From the NCBI GenBank assembly GCA_028279345.1, contig JANQNY010000034.1:22590-86589 (forward strand): DNA of 64,000 nucleotides, in the 5' to 3' direction. Positions 52,729-61,019 of the stretch are shown here, piece after piece; the stretch's first letter is position 1, and each line of letters begins with the position of its first letter. The stretch is from Geminicoccaceae bacterium. Its GTDB lineage: Bacteria; Pseudomonadota; Alphaproteobacteria; Geminicoccales; Geminicoccaceae. Made by a program: the position numbers and the translations under genes. The notes below the pieces were generated by a model. It did not search any database. It was not told where the DNA came from and saw only the letters and a list, made by a program, of their open reading frames with translations.

Positions 52729-53124
52729 TCAGGGTTTTATTGTTACAAGCATCACAATACCCGCGAGTATGACGAACCCGAGCGGCAAATACATTCGACT
52801 GCTTGAGTTCGCCTCGCTGGAATCTTCGCGGATCGCGCGCCTCAGTTTGCCCACCAGGGCTCCGTGCAATCCCGAGAGCGCCAGAACCAGAAGGATTTTC
52901 GCGCCAAGCCAAGCGGAAGCGAACCAGCCTCCCTGAACGCCGAGAAGGATGCCGAACAGCAAGGCGAGGACCATTGCCGGTGTCGTGACCGTGCGGTCAT
53001 AGGTTATCAGCGGTTGCATATGGATCGGAGCCGGATAGCGCAGCGCAAGGGCAACGGCGATCATCCCACCAATCCAGACGAACAGCGAAACCAGATGGGC
53101 GATTTTCGTAAGTTCATAGATCAT
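52729..53124 (-). CDS. CopD-like four-helix membrane protein
   Basis: A 131-residue membrane protein starting at ATG 53124, overlapping the DUF3817 stop by one base. Four hydrophobic segments are visible, beginning IYELTKIAHLVSLFVWIGGM, with His near residue 9 and Trp-Ile-Gly-Gly as in CopD/HemJ-type helical bundles. The third helix has GAKILLVLALSGLHGALVGK, with another His. These could bind haem or copper; this is inference. It is the last gene of a three-gene minus-strand group with DUF3817 and a DJ-1-type protein. Confidence 0.65.
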   Translation of the reverse strand: MIYELTKIAHLVSLFVWIGGMIAVALALRYPAPIHMQPLITYDRTVTTPAMVLALLFGILLGVQGGWFASAWLGAKILLVLALSGLHGALVGKLRRAIREDSSEANSSSRMYLPLGFVILAGIVMLVTIKP

Positions 53125-53408
53125 CAAGGAGCCTTGGATTGACGGCGGAGCCAGCGTTCGTTGACGAAGCCGCCGAAGGGAATGAATGCGCCGACGACAA
53201 GCCTCAGGGCGCCGAAGCCGTCGATCAAACCTTCCGCCCATGACCGGATCACGAGCCATAAGAAAACCATGAAGGTCAGACCGTGCACTGGCCCCACGAT
53301 AGAAACGGCCTGCCCAGTGTCGCCCCAGTATTTCAAGGGCATGGCGATACAGAATAGGGCGAGCAAGGTCAGCGCCTCGAAAACCGCTGCGCGCGCGAGA
53401 CCAGTCAT
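53124..53408 (-). CDS. DUF3817 domain-containing membrane protein
   Basis: A 94-residue protein with three hydrophobic helices. Family-like segments are EALTLLALFCIAMPLKYWGD, VGPVHGLTFMVFLWLVIRSW and GAFIPFGGFVNERWLR. DUF3817 proteins are small integral membrane proteins of unknown role. It is translationally coupled to the CopD-like gene. Confidence 0.85.
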   Translation of the reverse strand: MTGLARAAVFEALTLLALFCIAMPLKYWGDTGQAVSIVGPVHGLTFMVFLWLVIRSWAEGLIDGFGALRLVVGAFIPFGGFVNERWLRRQSKAP

Positions 53409-53447
53409 GTTGGGCTTTTCGAAGCTTTCGGACTGAGCATCCGGCGC

Positions 53448-54320
53448 CTATTTTGCGATCGGTGTGTACCGGCCCATATCGGCGGCCGCCGTCGTACACA
53501 TGGCCGTTAGCATATCGCCGGCTGGGCCGAGCCAGTCGCCCATCTTCGCCATGATCGCGGGACCGGCTTTCTCCGGCGTGCCAGCATTGAAGGGAGGCGC
53601 AGGGTCGTATTCGAGTGTGAGCTGGGACAGCTTGGCGATGTCCTCGCCCAGCAATTCCGCGAGCAGGACGAGGCCAAAATCGATCCCGGCGGTTACGCCA
53701 CCACCGGAGATGCGGTTGCGGTCGCGCACCACGCGCCCATCCTTGGGTATGGCGCCGAAGAGAGGCAGCTGGTCTTTCGCGATCCAGTGCGACGTCGCTT
53801 CATAACCTTGAAGAAGACCGGCCGCCCCAAGAACGATCGAACCGCCGCAGACACTCGTCACATACCCAGCGCGGGAGCCCCGGTCGGCGAGGAAGGTCAG
53901 CACTTCCGAATCCATCATTACTTCGAATGCGCCGCCGGGAACGAACAGGACATCCAAATCCTTCGGGCATTCGTGGAGCGTGGATGTCGCCTTCATGACG
54001 ATCCCACTATCCGTTTCCAAAAGGTCGGTGTTCTTCCACACGACATGGACGTTGCAGGATGGGGCCAGCACGGTTTGAGGTCCGAGCAGATCGAGGAGTG
54101 TCACACCCGGATAGAGCAGCATGCCCACCTCCGGTTTTCTTCGGTTGTGCATGGGCGGCAGATTGATCGGTGACCGTTGAACATCGCCTTCATGCGCCCG
54201 CGCGACGCTCGGGCGGCCCACCAGTGTCAGACCGGTCGCAGCCACCAGAGCCGCTTCCATGATTCTACGTCTTTCTGTCGAAGACGGATTCTGGCGTTCT
54301 TCGGGCTCATTCCTGCTCAT
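53448..54320 (-). CDS. DJ-1/PfpI family protein with Tat-like export signal
   Basis: A 290-residue protein starting at ATG 54320 (AGGAG upstream). The N terminus holds ERRRIMEAALVAATGLTLVG ending in ARA, a twin-arginine-like export signal. The mature part is a DJ-1/PfpI domain: GMLLYPGVTLLDLLGPQTVL, LFVPGGAFEVMM, the nucleophile Cys in VTSVCGGSIVLGAAGLLQGY, then THW-like SHWIAKDQLP and SGGGVTAGIDFGLVL. The domain matches the isonitrile hydratase/GlxA-like branch. A divergent AraC regulator carries the same domain, so the two may share a ligand. Export of such an enzyme is unusual. Confidence 0.82.
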   Translation of the reverse strand: MSRNEPEERQNPSSTERRRIMEAALVAATGLTLVGRPSVARAHEGDVQRSPINLPPMHNRRKPEVGMLLYPGVTLLDLLGPQTVLAPSCNVHVVWKNTDLLETDSGIVMKATSTLHECPKDLDVLFVPGGAFEVMMDSEVLTFLADRGSRAGYVTSVCGGSIVLGAAGLLQGYEATSHWIAKDQLPLFGAIPKDGRVVRDRNRISGGGVTAGIDFGLVLLAELLGEDIAKLSQLTLEYDPAPPFNAGTPEKAGPAIMAKMGDWLGPAGDMLTAMCTTAAADMGRYTPIAK

Positions 54321-54382
54321 GATCGTGCTCCTGTGAGGGGGGGCTTCGCCAACTGTGTCCCTGATTTTCGTGGACATGCATT

Positions 54383-55492
54383 GTGGCGCAAATGACAATC
54401 ATCCGACGATATGCGCCAAGATCGAATGGAATGCAGATGATTGAAATGCGACACGCCTCACGACGGGATCACAAGGCCCGCCGCATTGCCTTCCTCGCCT
54501 TCCCTCAAGTGGTGCCGCTCGATCTGTTCGGTCCGTGGGACGTATTCGCGGCGGCGAACAGGCTAGCCGAGGGTGAAGCGCCTCCCTACGCATTGGAGCT
54601 GCTGAGCGGCGCCGGACCGCGAGATATAGTTTCCTATGGCGAGGTTCCGCTGCGCTGCCACAGGCGGGCCAGCGATTGCGAGGGTGACATCGACACGCTC
54701 GTGGTTCCGGCCGCCGATATCGCAGAGGTCAAGTGCCCTGGGGAGCATACCGCCTTCGACATGATCCGACGTCTGTCGGCTCGGGCGCGCAGGACGGTCT
54801 CGGTCTGCGGCGGCGCTTTTCTCCTGGCCGGGGCCGGGTTGCTCGACGGCCGACGGGTGACGACCCACTGGAGGGCTGCCGCCGACCTGTCTCGGCAGTT
54901 CCCGAAGGTTCATGTCGATGCGGATGCGATCTTCGTGAAGGATGGCAGTATCTATACGTCCGCGGGCGTTACGGCCGGTATCGACCTGGCCCTGGCGCTT
55001 GTGGCGGAGGATGAGGGCCCGACGCTTGCACTCGAGTGCGCCCGGGATTTGGTCGTCTTCATGCGCCGCCCGGGCGGGCAATCCCAGTTCAGCGCCACTC
55101 TGAAGGCGCAGCATACCGAGCGAAGCCCGATCAACGAACTCGTCTCATGGGCGACGGACAACCCGGCCAGCGACCTTTCCGTCGAGGCCATGGCGAAACG
55201 CATCCATATGAGCACTCGCAACTTCTCTCGGGTCTTCCGACGTGAGGTCGGCCAGACGCCTGCCGCATTCGTCGAGAAACTGCGCGTGGATGCGGTACGG
55301 AGGTGCTTGGAGCAAACGGAAACGCCCCTTGAGACGATTTCCGAGCAGTGTGGGTTCAACAGCACCGATGTGATGCGCCGCGCCTTTCAACGCGTCGTGA
55401 AAATCGCTCCCGCCGATTACCGTCGGCGGTTCCCGGGTAGCGACAGGAGTGAACCTGCCCCCAAGAAATGGGCGATTTCGGTCTGCCAGTGA
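54383..55492 (+). CDS. GlxA-type AraC family regulator with N-terminal DJ-1/PfpI domain
   Basis: A regulator of up to 369 residues. The DJ-1-like sensor comprises ARRIAFLAFPQVVPLDLFGP, DTLVVPAAD, VSVCGGAFLLAGAGLLDGRR, THWRAAADL and SAGVTAGIDLALALVAEDEG. The C-terminal AraC module shows LSVEAMAKRIHMSTRNFSRV and ETPLETISEQCGFNSTDVMR. Several in-frame ATGs (54383, 54431, 54437, 54446) leave the start uncertain; none has a strong ribosome-binding site. It lies 62 bases from the divergent DJ-1/PfpI gene, its likely target. Confidence 0.88.
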   Translation: MAQMTIIRRYAPRSNGMQMIEMRHASRRDHKARRIAFLAFPQVVPLDLFGPWDVFAAANRLAEGEAPPYALELLSGAGPRDIVSYGEVPLRCHRRASDCEGDIDTLVVPAADIAEVKCPGEHTAFDMIRRLSARARRTVSVCGGAFLLAGAGLLDGRRVTTHWRAAADLSRQFPKVHVDADAIFVKDGSIYTSAGVTAGIDLALALVAEDEGPTLALECARDLVVFMRRPGGQSQFSATLKAQHTERSPINELVSWATDNPASDLSVEAMAKRIHMSTRNFSRVFRREVGQTPAAFVEKLRVDAVRRCLEQTETPLETISEQCGFNSTDVMRRAFQRVVKIAPADYRRRFPGSDRSEPAPKKWAISVCQ

Positions 55493-55660
55493 GAGCAGCC
55501 GTTCGCGCCGCCGCCTCGCACGTCCGGAAAGGGCTCGTTTCCGTCGTCCGCTTGTCGAGGCTCTACGTCCGAAACGGGCCGAACGCGTTAGAGCCGGCGG
55601 GCGGCCGACGCGCGCGGCCCGCTTGCGCCGGCCACCAGCGCATCCGCTGATGTCGCCTAC

Positions 55661-57586
55661 TCAGGTCAACGCGAGCACCGACTTGCTGGAGGAGCGGAGC
55701 CTGACGCCGCGGTTGCGGACGAGGGCGTAGAGTAGCGCCTTCAAGCCTTCGGTCGCGCCGACGAGGCGCTTGGCGCGGTCGGTGTTGGTGCCTTCGAGGC
55801 CGTGCTTGCCGTGCATCTCGTGGAGATGCAGGAGAGACGCGCTCGAGATCAGCGCCAGGTGCGTGAACGCCTGCGGGAAGTTGCCTAGGAACGCGCCGGT
55901 CTTCGGGTCGATCTCCTCCGCGTAGAGGCCCACGTCGTTGGCCCGTGCGAGGAGACGCTCGAAAAGCGCGCGGGCGTCCTCGGGCCGGTCGATCGCGAGC
56001 AACGCCTCGACCAACCAGAAGCTCGTGATGAGGAAGGCACCCTCCTCACCCTCGAGGCCGTCTTCGCCGCGATAGCGATAGACGAGATCGCCGACGCGCA
56101 GGTCGGCGGCGACTTGCTCGACCGTGCTTTCCATGAGCTCGTCGCTGAGCGGCAGGCCCAGCAGCGGGATCTGCAGAAGCGCCGCGTCGGTCTCGTCGCC
56201 GCCGAGCGATTGGGCGAGCCAGGGTGGGCTGCCCGAGCAGCCGTTCGAGCGAAGCGCGTCCAAGATCGCCTCGCGGCTTTCGCGCCAGTTGGGCTGGTCG
56301 CCGAGCAGTCGCGCTGCGCGGTCGAGCGTCACCCACGCCATCGCCTTGCCGTGGGTGAAATGCCGCGGTGGGCCGCGCACCTCCCAGAGGCCCTGATCCG
56401 GCTCCTGCCACTGGGCGCAGACATGGTCAGCGATGCCCCGCAGAATGGCGCGTTCGTCAGCATCGAGTCGCCCGCCCAGCGCGGCGCGCAGCTCGGCCCA
56501 GTCGAGCAGCTCGCCGAACACGTCGAGTTGACGCTGGTCGGCCGCCTCATTGCCGACGCGCACCGGCCGGCTGCCGCCATAGCCTTCGAGGTGCGCGAGC
56601 TCGCGCTCGGCGAGGAACGGCTCACCGTCGATGCCGTACATGATGCGCAAGGTGGAGCCCTCGCGCAGGCAGCGTCGCGTGAGAAAGTCGGAGAAGCGAC
56701 GGCCCTCGGCGCTGTAGCCCAAGACCGAGAGCGAAAAGAGCGCGAAGGTGGCGTCACGGATCCAGCAGAAGCGGTAGTCCCAATTGCGCTCGCCGCCGAG
56801 CGTCTCCGGCAAGGACGTCGTTGCGGCGGCGACGATCGCGCCGGTGGGCGCGTAGGTCAAAAGCTTGAGCGCGAGCGCGCTGCGCTGGACCATGGCCTCG
56901 TAGGGGCCGCGGTAGCGGCAATAGCCGGTCCACTCCGTCCAGAAGGCGTGAGTCGTGGCGTAGAGCTCTTCGGCGCGGGTCCGCGGGTCGAAGAGTGGTG
57001 CCACACGCGTCAGAACCGCCGAGCGCTGCTCGCCGGCACGTAGGCGAAACGCCACGCGCACGCCCTCGGGCTCCGGTGTGGTATCGCCGTCGAGCCAGAG
57101 GCTCAGCCCGCCATGCCAGTCGGCCCGCCCGGTCGTGATGGTCAAGTCCGGCATGTCGAGGTTGAAGTCGCTACCGCGCGGGTGCAAGCGGGTGACGACG
57201 TCGACCTCACCCTCGATGCAGGCAAACCGCCGCACGAGCCAGCCCGGCGCGTTCAGCGAGACATAGTTGTGCACGGACGCCGTCCGGGCGCGGCCAACCG
57301 GCATGAAGTCGGTGACCTCGAGCGTGCCTTGCGCGGTCTCGAAGCGCGTCTTGAGGATGTTCGTCCGCTCGACATAGGCGCGCTCGGTGCGGCGCAGCTC
57401 CAGCGGCTCGACGCTCCAAAAACCGCCGCGGGCCCAGTCGAGGAGGCGAAACACGACGGGGTCCCCGTCGAAGCGCATGAGGCAGCACCAATCGATGCTG
57501 CCGGCGCTCGAGACCATGGCGGCGCCGTGGCAATCGCCGATCATCGCATAGTCCTCGATTGGAGGCTGGGCGGCATGGTCCGACAT
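55661..57586 (-). CDS. Glycoside hydrolase family 15 protein (glucoamylase/trehalase-like)
   Basis: A 641-residue (alpha/alpha)6-barrel enzyme. The N-terminal domain begins PPIEDYAMIGDCHGAAMVSS and SIDWCCLMRFDGDPVVFRLL. The barrel has GGERNWDYRFCWIRDATFAL and the catalytic-acid region GLWEVRGPPRHFTHGKAMAW. The second catalytic region is near AEEIDPKTGAFLGNFPQAFT. Members cleave terminal glucose from oligosaccharides or split trehalose. It has no signal peptide, so it acts in the cytoplasm, perhaps in storage-sugar turnover. Transcribed in the same direction as the Crp/Fnr gene upstream. Confidence 0.92.
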   Translation of the reverse strand: MSDHAAQPPIEDYAMIGDCHGAAMVSSAGSIDWCCLMRFDGDPVVFRLLDWARGGFWSVEPLELRRTERAYVERTNILKTRFETAQGTLEVTDFMPVGRARTASVHNYVSLNAPGWLVRRFACIEGEVDVVTRLHPRGSDFNLDMPDLTITTGRADWHGGLSLWLDGDTTPEPEGVRVAFRLRAGEQRSAVLTRVAPLFDPRTRAEELYATTHAFWTEWTGYCRYRGPYEAMVQRSALALKLLTYAPTGAIVAAATTSLPETLGGERNWDYRFCWIRDATFALFSLSVLGYSAEGRRFSDFLTRRCLREGSTLRIMYGIDGEPFLAERELAHLEGYGGSRPVRVGNEAADQRQLDVFGELLDWAELRAALGGRLDADERAILRGIADHVCAQWQEPDQGLWEVRGPPRHFTHGKAMAWVTLDRAARLLGDQPNWRESREAILDALRSNGCSGSPPWLAQSLGGDETDAALLQIPLLGLPLSDELMESTVEQVAADLRVGDLVYRYRGEDGLEGEEGAFLITSFWLVEALLAIDRPEDARALFERLLARANDVGLYAEEIDPKTGAFLGNFPQAFTHLALISSASLLHLHEMHGKHGLEGTNTDRAKRLVGATEGLKALLYALVRNRGVRLRSSSKSVLALT

Positions 57587-57712
57587 CGTCTTGCGTGTCC
57601 CTGAGCAGACCGCCGCGCCGGTTCCGGCAACGCGGTGTGAACTGGACTAAGATGCGTGTCGGCCTCGGAAGAGTGTTCACACACGCGTGAACGCAAGCCG
57701 TCGGCTTTCTGC

Positions 57713-58375
57713 CTAGCTCTCGGATCGCGACCGTCGCTCCAGCGCCGCGCGGTCCTTGATGTGCAGCGTTCCGTAGCCGGGCTCGAGCGCACCCTCCGCG
57801 ATCAAGCGGTCGAGTGCCCGCCTGACGGTGGCACGCGTCACCCCCACGAGACCTGCGAGTTCCTCTTGGGTGGCTTTGACCTTGCCCTCGGCGTCGGCGA
57901 GCTGCTGCAGCCGCCGAGCGACGCGGGCGGCCGGCGAAAGCGCCAGTGCCTCACCAAGTAGCGTCAGCGCGATCGTCATGTTGCGGTTGGTGAGCGCATA
58001 GAAGCAGGGCCAGTGTTCGGGGTGTGCGCTCAGATGCGCGCGGATCGCGGAGCCCGGCACCGCGAAGATCCGGGCCCGCCGCCGGGCACGAACCGAGATG
58101 AGCCGCTCGCTCTTCGCCAAGAGCGCAAGGTCGCCGACCCAGAAGCCTGGTTCGGCGCGGTGGATGGAGACCGGCTCGTCACCCACCAGCGGGAAGGTGA
58201 TCTCCAGGCTACCTTCCGCCAAGCCATAGACGCCCGTCGCCTCGTCGCCGGCTTCGTAGAGCAGCTGTCCCGGCTCCAGGCTTCGCCAGCGACCGGTCTT
58301 GGCCATCCAGGTGCGCAGAGGTGCCGGTTGGTCGGCAAGCCAGCCGACGCGGTCGAGCGGTGCCAAATCGATCAT
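57713..58375 (-). CDS. Crp/Fnr family transcriptional regulator
   Basis: A 220-residue regulator with an N-terminal cyclic-nucleotide-binding-type barrel (SLEPGQLLYEAGDEATGVYG, PGFWVGDLALLAKSERL) and a C-terminal winged helix (KATQEELAGLVGVTRATVRR with ALDRLIAEGALEP). The FNR iron-sulfur cysteines are absent. It diverges from the sulfatase operon across 80 bases that contain an inverted repeat, and likely controls it, itself, or both. Confidence 0.9.
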   Translation of the reverse strand: MIDLAPLDRVGWLADQPAPLRTWMAKTGRWRSLEPGQLLYEAGDEATGVYGLAEGSLEITFPLVGDEPVSIHRAEPGFWVGDLALLAKSERLISVRARRRARIFAVPGSAIRAHLSAHPEHWPCFYALTNRNMTIALTLLGEALALSPAARVARRLQQLADAEGKVKATQEELAGLVGVTRATVRRALDRLIAEGALEPGYGTLHIKDRAALERRSRSES

Positions 58376-58385
58376 GACATTGGCC

Positions 58386-58400
58386 AGAATGAGCCATTCT
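58386..58400. promoter_or_regulatory. Inverted repeat in the Crp/Fnr-sulfatase divergent gap
   Basis: AGAATG and CATTCT are perfect arms around a three-base spacer, 11 bases before the regulator start and 56 bases before the sulfatase start. TACACT at 58413-58418 could be a -10 element for the sulfatase. The repeat differs from the E. coli Crp and Fnr consensus, so if it is the operator the specificity has diverged. Confidence 0.4.
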
Positions 58401-58455
58401 CAGCCTCTGATTTACACTAGAGACCGCGGCGCGCTCGTTCATTTTGGGGGGAACC

Positions 58456-60039
58456 ATGCGTAACGCTCGCCTGCTGCAAGTTGCAGCGGCCCTATTTGCC
58501 TTTGCCGGCTCTGCAGCCGCGCAGGAGCAGCCGAACATCCTGGTCATCTGGGGCGACGACATCGGCCAGTCGAACATCTCGGCCTACACCAAGGGCCTCG
58601 TCGGCTACCGCACGCCCAACATCGATCGCATCGCCGACGAGGGCATGATCTTCACCGATTACTATGGCGAGCAGTCCTGCACCGCCGGCCGCGCGTCCTT
58701 CATCACCGGCCAGAGCGTCTTTCGGACAGGCCTCTCGAAGGTCGGCCTGCCCGGCGCCGAGGAGGGCATGCAGGTCGAGGACCCGACCATCGCCGGCCTG
58801 TTGAAGGCGCAGGGCTACGCGACGGGCCAGTTCGGCAAGAACCATCTGGGCGACCGTGACGAGCATCTGCCGACCAACCACGGCTTCGATGTGTTCTTCG
58901 GCAACCTCTACCATCTCAACGCGGAGGAGGAGCCGGAGAACGAGGACTATCCCCGCGATCTCGTGCTGCCGAACGGCGAAACCTTCCTCGAGCGCTTCGG
59001 ACCACGGGGCGTCTTGCGTTCGACGGCCAGCTACGAAGGCGGCACGGTCACGCAGGACATCGAGGACACGGGGCCGCTCAACCGTGAGCGCATGAAGGTC
59101 GTGGACGACGAGACGTCAGATGCGGCGATCGCCTACATCCGCGAGCAGGAGGCAGCCGGGAACCCTTGGTTCGTCTGGTGGAACGGCACGCGTATGCACT
59201 TCCGCACGCACGTTAAGGACGAACTGCGGGGTATCTCCGGCCAGGACGAGTACGCCGACGGCATGGTTGAGCACGACATGCACGTGGGCAGGTTCCTCGA
59301 CCTCTTGGACGAACTCGGCATCGCCGATGAGACCATCGTGTTCTACTCGACCGACAACGGCCCCCACATGAACACTTGGCCTGATGCGGCCTGGAACCCG
59401 TTCCGCGGCGAGAAGAACACCAACTGGGAGGGTGGCTGGCGCGTACCGGCGATGGTCCGCTGGCCGGGGACAGTCGAGCCCGGCTCCGTGACCAACGAGA
59501 TCGTCCATCACATGGACTGGCTGCCGACCCTGCTCAACGCGGCGGGTGCGCCCGACATCAAGGAGCAGCTTCGAACCGACGGGGTCACGGTCGAGGAGAT
59601 GGGGCGCGACTATCGCGTGCACCTCGACGGCTACGACATCACGCCGCTGCTCGCCGGTGAGAGCGAGGAGAGCCCGCGCAGCGAGATCTTCTACTTCTCC
59701 GACGACGGTGACCTCACGGCGTTGCGCTACGGCGACTGGAAGCTCATTTTCATGGAGCAGCGCGAGCCGGGCACCTTTGCGGTCTGGCAGTACCCGTTCG
59801 TGCCGCTGCGCGTTCCGTACATCTATAATCTGCGCCGCGATCCCTACGAGCGCGCGACGCTCACTTCGAACACCTATTATGACTGGCTGATTGACCGCGC
59901 CTATCTACTGGTTCCGGCGCAGGCCTATGTCGGCAACTTCCTCCAGACCTTCCAGGAGTTCCCGCCGCGTCAGGAGGCAGCGAGCTTCTCGCTCGACAAG
60001 GTGATGGAGACGCTGACGAGCGCCGGCGGCGCGCAGTGA
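58456..60039 (+). CDS. Arylsulfatase-type sulfatase (type I, formylglycine-dependent)
   Basis: A 527-residue exported sulfatase. ATG 58456 follows GGGGGG and opens with a signal peptide (LLQVAAALFAFAGSAAA). Metal-binding Asp34/Asp35 lie in LVIWGDDIGQSN, and the modification motif is SCTAGRASFITG with Cys75 (C-x-A-x-R), converted to formylglycine. Other active-site parts are GKNHLGDRDEHLPTNHGFDV and YSTDNGPHMNTWPDAAWNPF with RGEKNTNWEGG. It hydrolyses sulfate esters; the organic substrate is unknown. The following genes, ATGA-style coupled, encode a HAD phosphatase and the enzyme that makes formylglycine. Confidence 0.95.
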   Translation: MRNARLLQVAAALFAFAGSAAAQEQPNILVIWGDDIGQSNISAYTKGLVGYRTPNIDRIADEGMIFTDYYGEQSCTAGRASFITGQSVFRTGLSKVGLPGAEEGMQVEDPTIAGLLKAQGYATGQFGKNHLGDRDEHLPTNHGFDVFFGNLYHLNAEEEPENEDYPRDLVLPNGETFLERFGPRGVLRSTASYEGGTVTQDIEDTGPLNRERMKVVDDETSDAAIAYIREQEAAGNPWFVWWNGTRMHFRTHVKDELRGISGQDEYADGMVEHDMHVGRFLDLLDELGIADETIVFYSTDNGPHMNTWPDAAWNPFRGEKNTNWEGGWRVPAMVRWPGTVEPGSVTNEIVHHMDWLPTLLNAAGAPDIKEQLRTDGVTVEEMGRDYRVHLDGYDITPLLAGESEESPRSEIFYFSDDGDLTALRYGDWKLIFMEQREPGTFAVWQYPFVPLRVPYIYNLRRDPYERATLTSNTYYDWLIDRAYLLVPAQAYVGNFLQTFQEFPPRQEAASFSLDKVMETLTSAGGAQ

Positions 60040-61019
60040 TGCCGTTCTCTTGGCGGGGTGCCGCTACCGCGCTCGCGGTGGCGGCACCTTGCGCTGCCTT
60101 CGCGCTCGAGCCCTTGCCATCCTGGAACGACGGTGACGCCAAGGCTGCGATCCTCTCGTTCGTGGAGGAGGTGACGGCGGAGGGCGGCCCCGCCTTCGTG
60201 CCGCCGGACGACCGCATCGCCGTCTTCGACAATGACGGCACGCTCTGGGCCGAGCAGCCGGTCTACTTCCAGCTTCTCTTCGCGATGGATCGCGCGGTGG
60301 AATTGGCCGCGGCAGATCCCGACTGGGCGTCAACGCCGGCGCTCGAAGCTGCGGCATCGGGCGATGTTGCGACGGCGCTCGGCGGCGGTGAGGAAGCACT
60401 CTTGGAGATCGTGACGGCCACGCACTCCGGCCTGACCGTCGACGCGTTCACGGCGGAAGTCGACGCGTGGGTCGAGGAGGCCCGACACCCGACCACGGGC
60501 CGGCCCTACACCGACATGGTCTATCAGCCGATGCTGGAGCTGTTGGCCTATCTCCGCGCCAACGACTTCACGACCTACATCGTGTCGGGCGGTGGCGTCG
60601 ACTTCATGCGCGCGTTCGCCGAGGACGTATACGGCATTCCGCCGGAGCAGGTCATCGGCAGCATGGGCGAGGCGCGCTTCGACATCATCGACGGTGAGCC
60701 GGTGGTGCTCAAGGACCCGGGCATCGCCTTCATCGACGACAAGGGCGGGAAGCCTGTCGCCATCGCGCGGCACATCGGCCGCCGCCCCATCTTCGTCGGC
60801 GGCAATTCCGATGGCGATCTCGCCATGGCGCAGTGGAGCACGGCGGGCGACGGGCCGCGCTTTGCGCTGTTCGTCCACCATACGGACGCCGAGCGCGAAT
60901 GGGCCTATGATCGCGACAGCCACATCGGCCGCCTTGATGCCGCATTGGACGAGGCCACAGCCGAAGGCTGGCTCGTGGTCGACATGTCGAAAGACTGGAA
61001 GCAGGTTTGGCCCAAGTAG
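60039..61019 (+). CDS. HAD superfamily phosphatase-like exported protein
   Basis: A 326-residue protein starting at ATG 60039, sharing a base with the sulfatase stop (GTG 60036 is an alternative). A signal peptide (ATALAVAAPCAAFA) is followed by HAD motif I AVFDNDGTLWAEQP, motif II YIVSGGGVDFM, and motif IV FVGGNSDGDLAMAQW. Asp nucleophile and Mg ligands are intact. It resembles periplasmic phosphoserine-phosphatase-like HAD proteins often found beside sulfatases. It probably removes phosphate from a compound handled in the same pathway. The end overlaps the next start by 13 bases. Confidence 0.87.
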   Translation: MPFSWRGAATALAVAAPCAAFALEPLPSWNDGDAKAAILSFVEEVTAEGGPAFVPPDDRIAVFDNDGTLWAEQPVYFQLLFAMDRAVELAAADPDWASTPALEAAASGDVATALGGGEEALLEIVTATHSGLTVDAFTAEVDAWVEEARHPTTGRPYTDMVYQPMLELLAYLRANDFTTYIVSGGGVDFMRAFAEDVYGIPPEQVIGSMGEARFDIIDGEPVVLKDPGIAFIDDKGGKPVAIARHIGRRPIFVGGNSDGDLAMAQWSTAGDGPRFALFVHHTDAEREWAYDRDSHIGRLDAALDEATAEGWLVVDMSKDWKQVWPK

